From NCBI GenBank assembly GCA_963921425.1, contig OY992836.1, positions 4,479,825 through 4,543,824 of the forward strand: 64,000 bases of DNA. The letters run 5' to 3'. Below the pieces are notes generated by a model. It made no database searches. It was not told where the DNA came from and was given only the letters and a program-made list of their open reading frames with translations. How positions within the stretch are numbered: position 1 is the stretch's first letter; each line of letters starts with the position of its first letter. A program made the position numbers and the translations under genes. The stretch is from Dryas octopetala. Lineage: Eukaryota > Streptophyta > Magnoliopsida > Rosales > Rosaceae. Below, one piece after another: positions 56,763 to 64,000 of this stretch.

Positions 56763-58750
56763 TAGTTATGGATAACACTGGGATGCCTAATGAAGGAAAC
56801 AAACAAGTTAGGTCACTCAAGCTTCAAATGGTTTATGTCAAATTTGAATAAATTAGGATGAAAGAGTCCGAGTCATTTTCCAAGTTCTATAGAAGGTTGG
56901 AAGCCCTTACAAATAAAGTCATGTCCTTAGGTAAACCATATGAGGAGTCTACCATTGTCGAAAAGGTTCTTAGATCTCTACCTAAGAGATTTCAATTTAA
57001 GAAACATGCAATTCAAGAAGTCCAAAATTTGGATGAACTCAAGATTGATAAATTGGTAGGAAAGCTTAAAACTTTTGAAATTGAGCATGAAATGGATGAA
57101 AGGGACAACAAGAAATCAAAGGATATTACTTTGCAAAGTGTCAAAGAAATGAGTGAAAATTTGAGTGAAAAATCATCAATGTCCGATAATGAGGTTGACC
57201 TTTTTGTCAAAAAGTTTAGGTGAATTCTTAGAAATAAAGGGAGAGAAGCTAGGACTCGTGGTAACAACTTCAAGGACTTTAAGTTCAAACCTCAAAGAGA
57301 GAATTCATTTGAGAGAAAACAAGAGAAGAAGCCTAACTTTAAAAAAGGAAGAACAACCAAGAGAAATGTGAAATGTTACACTTGTGGTGGAATAGGTCAC
57401 ATAGCGATTAAATGTGCAAATAATAGAAAGAATTATTCTTCAAGTAAGAATAAAGCCATGAAGATCACTTGGAGTGATAGTAAGAGTGAGGACTCAAATG
57501 ATTGTGAGTCTTCATCTGACATTGAGGGTGATGAATTTACATTTGTTGCATCAATCAAGGAGATTGAATAAGTTGATGGTGGGTCTGACTCAGAATTTAC
57601 TCCTGATGATGAGTCTTACACTGCATTCTCTGATAAGTATGATTTACTTTTCACCAAAACACTTAGCATAAAGGAAGAAAATCAGAAACTTAAGAATGCC
57701 AAATTTAAATTGAGTGAGAAAATTGAGTCATTAGAGAGTGAATTAGAAAATGTGGCTATCTTGAAACAAAATTTAGAAAGTCAAGTCAAAGTGCTCATGG
57801 AGAGCAACATCCACTTTAAATCTTTGAATTAGAAACTTCAAAAAGAAGTGAATGATGCAAATGAGAGCATTGTTGAGCTCACCATTAGGGCTGAATAAGT
57901 TGATAAGATGCTTAGAATAGGGAAGCATTATGGGGACAAGACCAGTTTGGGTTTTAGTGAAAATAGTTCTAGTGTATTTAACACAAAGACCATTTTTGTC
58001 AAGTCAAAATCTGATCATGGTGTCAAAAAGGGTCTAGGTTTCATTAACATTGGTCTACATGCATCTCATTCTAAGTCAAGTCATGTCAAGCCACGCCAAA
58101 TGTCACACAAATTGATTGCTCTACTTCACATAGAAAAATAAAGTTTGTCCCGGTTTGTCATCATTGTAATGTCAAGGGTCACATTAGACCAAATTGCAAC
58201 AAACTTAGAGGAAAGAAATCAAATGAAGCAAAGAGAAGTATTTCTCTTCAAGAGCAAGTGAATAATCTACTCGAAGAGCTCTACTAAATGTCTAGTAACC
58301 TTGACCGCATTTTCAGCCACTAAAAAGAATATTTGGTACATAGATAGTGGGTGTTCCAAACATATAATGGGAGATAAAGAGGTCTTTTCCTCACTTGCTC
58401 CTTATGATGGTGGTAGTGTGATTTTTGGAGAAGAAGAGAAGTCTTATGAGAGTAAAAAAAGGGTTGTACACATTCCAGATATACCTGAATTGAAAAATGT
58501 AAGGTTTGTTGATGGATTAAATTATAATTTACTTAGTATTAGTCAACTATGTGATGAATGGGGTGGTGAAGTATGTATGTCCAAGAGTGGATATAAAATT
58601 GTTGATTCTCAAGGAAGGGAGATCTTGAACTATTAGAGGTCTACCAAAGATGGGAAAACCCGAAACTATTATTTGTGGTCTATGTCAAATGGGGAAACAA
58701 ACCAAAGAACCACACAAAATAGTCAAAGACATAGACACCTCTACAAAAAA
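56763..58750 (+). pseudogene. Ty1/copia gag-protease-integrase remnant (SIRE-like)
   Basis: The gag begins near the ATG at 56768 and includes ESESFSKFYRRLEALTNKV (UBN2-type gag). A CCHC knuckle, CYTCGGIGHIAIKC, starts at 57371. A helix-rich stretch follows, then a second knuckle, CHHCNVKGHIRPNC, near 58155. An aspartic protease region begins IWYIDSGCSKHIMG at 58334. The gag-pre-integrase end, CGLCQMGKQTKEPHKIV, lies near 58670. Two knuckles of this form suggest the SIRE/Maximus lineage. Most breaks up to about 58140 are in-frame stops (56849, 57221, 57568, about 57829, about 57895). A frameshift lies near 58138. About 60-100 residues are missing after REILNY. The integrase core, RT and RNase H are absent: the element is cut off at the next LTR. 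Confidence 0.82.
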
Positions 58751-59409
58751 TAATGCACTTCATTAAGCTTTTATAGAGGGTTATGACAAGCTTGCTACCA
58801 ATAACTTGCCAACCTGCTCTAGTGGTTGTTTGCCACTCGTTCCCTAAAAGGCTGTTGCCTTCTTGCTCCAGCAACTCCCAAAGCTGCTGCTTGCTTGTTC
58901 AAACGCCCAAAGGCTAAAGGCCACTGCCTGATGACTCTTTGTAATCTCCAAAGGGTTGCTGCCTGCATAAGCAGCTTGCTTGCATTAACATTGGCTGCCT
59001 TCTTGCTTCAATGTACGAAAGGCCACTTGCCTCTTGGCTTTCAGCAAGTCTTAAAAGCTAATGCCTGCTTGAGCTGCCTGCATGAGCTCCTTGCTTGCAT
59101 TCACATTGTAAACATGGCTAATGCCTTTAGCAAACAAGGCTTCCTGCGTCTATCATGTAAACAAGGCTTGCTGCCTCCTTGCATCAGCCTTCTTGTGCAC
59201 CTTCTTTGACCTAGCAACTCAACCAAGCCATGTATGTTCTAAACATGCTATATTTCATGCATCTGTGTTAGTGCGTGTGCTCGTCACAAGCACACTATGC
59301 CATCGACATCCGCCCTATGTCGAGGCCAAGATCCATAGGACCTTGTAAAGTCTTACAAACCACTCCCACTAGATGAGCTCGACGTCCTCGTCCGATTCGA
59401 GTTCAAATA

Positions 59410-59950
59410 CTCCCGTATCTATTTCTCAAACTGCCATAAAGTTACATCTCTTTCCCAGCTAACCTCCGAGTCGTTACCTCCCTTCCATTGGACTAAGTAA
59501 TCAGTCCTCCAATTCTTCTTGCTTTGACTTTCGGTCTTGTGAGCAAGTATCTTCTCGACTTCCTTGTCAAACTGTTTTCGAATAACCGGAGGGGTTCTCC
59601 GTGCTTGACTTCGAGAAGGATCCTCAGCATCCTCATGGAATGGCTTCAGGAAGCTTACATGAAAAGTATGATGTATGTTCAAGTGATATGGTAGCTTCAA
59701 CCAGTAAGAAACATTTCAAACCCTTTCGATTATCTTAAAGGGACCATCATATCTAGGTATCAGCCCTCTATGCACCGCCTTGCTACTTATCTTCTTCCAA
59801 ATTTAGGGAATAAGTTTAAGGAAAACCTTATCCTCAACCTGAAATTCCAAAGGTCTTCTCCATTGGTCAGCATATTTCTTCATTCTCTGGATTGCTTTAG
59901 TTAAACTATCTTGCGCTTCATCTAGCAACTCTTTCTTGGAGCGTGCAAAC
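59410..59950 (-). pseudogene. Chromovirus integrase C-terminus with chromodomain
   Basis: The minus-strand frames give KKELLDEAQDSLTKAIQRM, a FQVEDKVFLKL block, and RGLIPRYDGPFKIIERV. Next come LPYHLNIHHTFHVSFLKPF and a chromodomain-like end (EVEKILAHKTES, YLVQWKGG, VSWERD). These are the GPY/F and chromodomain regions of plant chromovirus integrases, which direct insertion into particular chromatin. Stops (near 59806 and 59717) interrupt it. Confidence 0.8.
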
Positions 59951-60671
59951 CGGTATGCTGCAAGCCAAACATGAAATTGAAAAGCTTGTCTTCCTCAGAC
60001 ATGTTCTTGATGTCAAACATCAATGAACTGAATTCCTTCACATACACACGCACTGTGCTTGTATGTTTCAGATTTTTTAGGGACTCCCTTGCGATCCACG
60101 CTGTATTGCTAGGGAGGAATTGATCCCTAAATTCTTTTTTCAAAGCATCCCATGTCTTGATCACAGCCCAGCCAGCACTAGCATCATCCGCCATTCGAGT
60201 TCGCCACCATAGCTTTGCATCTCCAACAAGATACATGCTAGTTACCGATACCTTCTCCTCTTCGGACACACGAGCCTTGAAATACTGCTCCATGTTCCAA
60301 ACAAAGTTCTCAAGATCCTTTGCATTCTGATCACCATTGAATTGCTTAGGTTCATAAACCTTGATCTTTGACATGGATTTTACTCCTACTGTCTGACCAA
60401 GCATGGCCCTCTTCAGCAGGGCAACATCATCTTCAAGCTCTTTGAAGTTATGTTTGATTATCTCTACCAGGGACTCCATGTCTTCAACAATGGATGAGCA
60501 CTTGGTGTTTGTTTGCTCATTAAGCAAACTCAACTTCTCGCGTAAGGCAACGTTCTCATCCTTCAATGCATAGGGCGTTGCCAAGTTGCGAGCATCATCA
60601 GCCAACGAAGTGCCGATAAAGTTCTCGAGTAGTGTGAGTCGCTCCACCATATTGTCGCCTCCTTCGACCAT
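59922..60671 (-). CDS. Ty3 chromovirus gag, 3' truncated
   Basis: A 249-residue open frame starts at 60671. It has an N-terminal coiled-coil region and then a retrotransposon gag domain (KVYEPKQFNGDQNAKDLENF, YLVGDAKLWWRTRM, FRDQFLPSN, YVKEFSSLMFDI, KLFNFMFGLQ). The natural protein would continue into a basic linker and zinc knuckle. Here the frame meets integrase C-terminal sequence out of frame near 59955 and stops at 59922. The rest is intact, so capsid-like protein could still be encoded, although the element cannot move by itself. Confidence 0.8.
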   Translation of the reverse strand: MVEGGDNMVERLTLLENFIGTSLADDARNLATPYALKDENVALREKLSLLNEQTNTKCSSIVEDMESLVEIIKHNFKELEDDVALLKRAMLGQTVGVKSMSKIKVYEPKQFNGDQNAKDLENFVWNMEQYFKARVSEEEKVSVTSMYLVGDAKLWWRTRMADDASAGWAVIKTWDALKKEFRDQFLPSNTAWIARESLKNLKHTSTVRVYVKEFSSLMFDIKNMSEEDKLFNFMFGLQHTGLHAPRKSC

Positions 60672-60933
60672 CGTTTCACCGACTAGAACAACTCGAGATT
60701 AAGCCAAACTAAGACTCTGATACCAACTGTAACATGGGCAATTTTTCGACCTCCAAAAACACACAAACTGCCCTTGTTATGGCAGTGTGATGCACTCACA
60801 CTCTCAGCCAATCTCACACAAATGATAAGTGGAACAACACAAATGTAAAGCATGCACAACTTAGTTTATAGGAACTCTATCCCAACTTTTATTGCTCACA
60901 AAGGATTAAAGATTACACACTCACAAAATTGTG

Positions 60934-60964
<31 letters not shown>

Positions 60965-61608
60965 ACTTACAATCAGTTTACAAACCCATAATTGCTTAGG
61001 GTTTTAGCATGCACCTTATTAAGCTTTAATAGAGGGTTACGACAACTTGCCAACCTGCTCCAGTGGTTGCCTGCCACTTGTTTCCTCAAAGGCTGTTGCC
61101 TTCTTGCTCCAGCAACTCCCAAAGCTGCTGCTTGGTTGTTCAAACGCCCAAAGGCCAAAGGCCACTTGCTGATGGCTCTTTGTAATCTCCAAAGGCTACT
61201 GCTTGCTGCCTTTTGGAAGTCACAAGGGCTGCTGCCTGCATAAGCAACTTGCTTGCATTCACATTGGCTGCCTTCTTGCTTCAATGTCCAAGAGGCCACT
61301 TGCCTCTTGGTTTTCAGCAAGTCCCAAAGGCTGCTGCCTGCTTGAGCTGTCTGCATGAGCTCCTTATTTGAGCTGCCTAAATAAGCTCCTTGCTTGAGTT
61401 GCCTGCATGAGCTCCTTTCTTGCATTCACATTGTAAACAAGGCTGTTGCCTTTAGTGTTGAGTGCTCATTTTACACTATTTTATGATACTAACTCCCTAA
61501 CTCAGAGTGCAAGAACTCGATATTTTGTGTGTTGTTAGTTTGTTTTTGTTCTTATAGGATAAAATGAGCAAAGAGGAGAAAAGGAGCCAAAAGGACCATT
61601 TTTAGACA

Positions 61609-61911
61609 TTTCCTAGTCAAACTAGGAAAACAAGAGAAATCCTGGTCAAACCAGGAAAGGGGCCGAAATCCTAGTCAAATGAGGATTCCTAGTCACACTA
61701 GGAAATATCAAGTCCAGAACCATCATTGCGGAGCCAGAAATGAGAAATCCTGATCGAAACAGGAAATCCTGGTTGAACTAGGAAACCTAACCCTACTAGG
61801 GAAAGGAGTCCTAATGACACTAGGAGGCCCCAGGGGCAATATGGTCATTACGAGAAGTCGAAATGGATAAGGAATCCTTCATTTACAAGAAATCCTAGTC
61901 ACACTAGGAAA
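61609..61911. repeat. Array of about nine short palindromes in the LTR U3
   Basis: Units of 16-22 bases pair TCCTAGT or TCCTGGT with ACTAGGA or ACCAGGA across a three- to seven-base centre. Examples are at 61609-61630, 61639-61657, 61686-61705 and 61890-61911, with weaker ones near 61668, 61748, 61767, 61789 and 61809. They lie 700-1000 bases before the TATA box. Confidence 0.85.
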
Positions 61912-62614
61912 TGTTGGTCAAAGTCGACTCTACAAAGTCAAGGTTCCAGAAGCTTCTAGAAGGTGGTGGACATCCATGGAAATAAATGGAGAGAAGAAAG
62001 GAATTCGAATTCAAATGGAGATGAGGGGCAAAATGGGAAGTCAAAGTTAATGGTCAAGGGTCAACTATGACAAGGTCAACAAGTCAAATGGGCCATGGGC
62101 CTATGCAATGCCGAAATCTGAAGGGGCCACGCATGCATGCATGCGCCAGCCCAAGAGGAAGTCCATGCGCAAGCCCAAGCCTATCAGCCATGCGCAAAAC
62201 CCTAGGGGGCTGGTGTGTGTCACGTAAGCCCAAGTCATGCAGCCCACAAGCCAAAGCCCAAGAAATCCTAGCTGAAAAAGAAGTCAAAACCCTGGAAAAA
62301 AGAGCACCAATTTCGACAGCAATTCTGTAATTCTCCAGAACGAATCAGGTAGCATGCCATATATGGTTGGAAAGATACGGATGTTAGCTTCGCAGGGAAT
62401 TTTACGGATTTCAATTCCGAGTTTTCTAGCTCAAGATATGGCCATTTTAGTGGAGGTAGTGCAGCAGTTCCGCGAGCTGAAAAAGGAGTTACGCCCAAAA
62501 AGAGCCCAAATCAGCCCAAGGCCCATGCTTGGCCGAAAATTATAAGCCTTGGTGTGCAAGGAATGCACTTATCCCACATTGAAGAGAAAGAGAAATCTCA
62601 GCCCCACTTCCCTC

Positions 62615-62622
62615 TATAAATA
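62615..62622 (+). promoter_or_regulatory. TATA box of the 2.5-kb LTR
   Basis: TATAAATA follows an ATCCCACATTGAAGAG region and precedes CT-rich leader sequence. Transcription would start near 62650, making 61456-62650 the U3. The proline-rich frames after it are leader artefacts. Confidence 0.7.
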
Positions 62623-64000
62623 TATCTCTAAAAATCAGAAAAGGGGTTCTGTTCTGAAGTTCTCTTCTCTCCTCTTTAATTTTCAGAAACTCTGGCTGTT
62701 CTCTTCTCTCCTCTTTTATTTTTCTGAAGCAAACCCTAGCAGCCACCATCTCTTTCTTGTTCTTCTTGTGCCGCAGCCACCATCTCCTTCTCTCTTTTTA
62801 TTCTTCTTCTTTTCTTTTGTGGCCGAACCTAGCAGCCACCTTTTCTTGTGTGCTTTCTTTTATTTTGTGCTGAACTGAAGAAGGAGGATCAAGTGAAGCC
62901 GCAGCCACCACCACCAAGTTGCGCCACCAAGCCGCAGCCACCTCCAGCAGCCACGCCATCACCACCTTGCTGCCACCTTGCCGAGCACCTCAGCCTCCTC
63001 GCCGTGGAGCCCAAGGCCGAGCAGCCCCATTACGCACCACCATTGCAGCCGCACCTCCACCTTGCTGCCCCGGCTTGATCTCTCTCCCTTTCTTTTATTT
63101 TCATATTTTAATCATGCATTATTTATTTGTGAATTTAATTATGTGTAGCTGAATATTGGGCTAGGGCTAGGATGAAACCCTAGCATTGCTGTTCACTTTT
63201 ACTATGGATTATTAATATTTTGATTGTTTATATGTTGACAAATCTTGGATCTCTGTTTAAATTGAATCTATTTGCTTCGCATCTTTGACTGATCACCTTA
63301 GGTTGCATGCATCTAGATATCTGTTGTGAAATTAAATAAGCTCGAAAGGATGATAGTTTCAATAGGCAACAAGTGGGTATCCTAAGATAATATTCATGAG
63401 AAAAGAGATCATAGATGACATACAGTACATTAATTTGGAGCCATGCGCTATGTGTTTGTCACTCTCACAGATCGTAACGACTCTTGCATGGGTAACAGCT
63501 GCCTTAGCTTAGAACTAGGGAACATGCAAGTTAACTGGCTAAGGAAGGCCCAAGAAGCTCTTAGTTTATGCACAGTAAGGGGAGTAATTGCTAAAAGTGA
63601 CTAGCCAAACCTTTTAGTAGACGAACTTTGTCAACATGTTTATCTATTGATTGTTAATATCCATAGTAGAGTGAATGGTATGCTAGTGGTGGATTCTGAC
63701 CCCTAGTGTTTCTTTATTATTGTTTTATCTGAATCTTTCAGTTATCATTTTAAAGTTTGATTATTTCTCTGTTTGTTTAGTTTAGCCTTAAAACCAATCA
63801 AAACCCCCATTTGCGTGTGTGAGTCAGAGTTGGGTTAATTGAATTTAATTGAGTTAGTAATCGTACGCTAGTACAATTCCCTGTGGGATCGACCTCGTAT
63901 TTGTAAGCTTTGCTACTTAGCGATTCGTGCACTTGCGAGTTAACCTAGAGTTGTTAAAAAGGTTTATTATAATTGCTCTAGGAAAACATACAACAAGTTT

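Larger units (their letters stand above)
58752..61455 (-). mobile_element. Internally deleted Ty3 chromovirus
   Basis: Minus-strand order: 5' LTR (61455-60729, cut at its outer end by another insertion), PBS (TGGTATCAGAG just inside, about 60726-60716, matching initiator Met-tRNA), gag, pol C-terminus, PPT (AGTGGGAG, plus 59363-59370) and 3' LTR (59362 to about 58752, outer end lost). The two LTRs match over GCTGTTGCCTTCTTGCTCCA, CAACTCCCAAAGCTGCTGC and beyond. The protease, RT, RNase H and most of the integrase are missing. A (CT)n run lies at about 60937-60964. Confidence 0.85.
61456..63995 (+). mobile_element. 2.5-kb LTR of a second Ty3 element, inserted in the chromovirus LTR
   Basis: It starts TGTTGAGTGCTCATTTTACA and ends ATACAACA, with TTTAG (61451-61455) just before it. 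In the intact chromovirus LTR, CCTTTAG at about 59121-59127 continues CAAACAAGG, so the break point is clear. After 63995 the window reads AGTTT and ends. In Tat/Athila-type elements such text often precedes the TGGCGCC primer site, so this is probably a 5' LTR whose internal region lies outside. It contains a TATA box and a palindrome array (listed separately). Confidence 0.78.

Noticed and set aside
58826-59348. Cys/Ala/Leu-rich ORFs, also at 60973-61425
   Set aside because: They lie inside the two chromovirus LTRs and follow repeat units. No LTR-encoded protein is expected.
62549-63152. Pro/His-rich ORFs
   Set aside because: They start near the TATA box of the 2.5-kb LTR and translate CT- and CCA-rich leader sequence.

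Overview
This is transposon-rich nuclear DNA from a flowering plant, probably a eudicot. The evidence is split GT-AG genes for two conserved plant proteins, degenerate TTTAGGG telomere-type repeats, and plant-typical MULE, hAT, LTR and LINE elements. I cannot name the species.

Two host genes are supported, both on the minus strand. UVR8, the UV-B photoreceptor, starts at 9300 and runs leftward. Eleven exons and 417 codons are visible, and the last exon lies beyond position 1. XCT (XAP5 CIRCADIAN TIMEKEEPER) spans 39125-33596 in twelve coding exons (336 residues), with a probable 5' UTR exon near 40.0-40.27 kb. Both reading frames are unbroken, although their introns hold LINE tails, MITE-like repeats and microsatellites. 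About 24 kb of nested transposons separates them.

Layout. 1-9.5 kb: UVR8. 10.05-11.06 kb: a MULE-type element with a 10-bp target-site duplication (TSD). 11-15.1 kb: LTR-like debris. 15.1-28.75 kb: a FAR1-type MULE with a dead transposase and a GRF zinc-finger ORF; it holds a solo LTR (15867-23955, TSD ATTTT), which in turn holds a hAT transposon (18248-23794). 29.4-33.2 kb: a hAT-like element containing two MULE-type elements. 33.4-40.3 kb: XCT. 40.46-41.86 kb: an internally deleted relative of the 18-24 kb hAT with a perfect 8-bp TSD. 43-46 kb: MULE-like inverted repeats around a captured RING-finger exon. 45.9-52.5 kb: the 3' end of a mudrA-type transposase split by a MITE and a 6-kb LTR insertion. 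53-56 kb: telomere-like repeats and decayed exon-like sequence. 56.8-58.75 kb: a Ty1/copia remnant. 58.75-61.46 kb: an internally deleted minus-strand chromovirus. 61.46-64 kb: a 2.5-kb LTR of a second Ty3 element inserted into the chromovirus LTR.

The most unusual observations are two arrays of short imperfect palindromes (48629-48795 and 61609-61911), the datable order of nested insertions, the autonomous-type/deletion-derivative hAT pair, the RING exon captured from an RFI2-like gene, and the widespread C-to-T/G-to-A type lesions in the transposon genes. All boundaries, splice sites and TSDs were read by eye; no search or alignment software was run.
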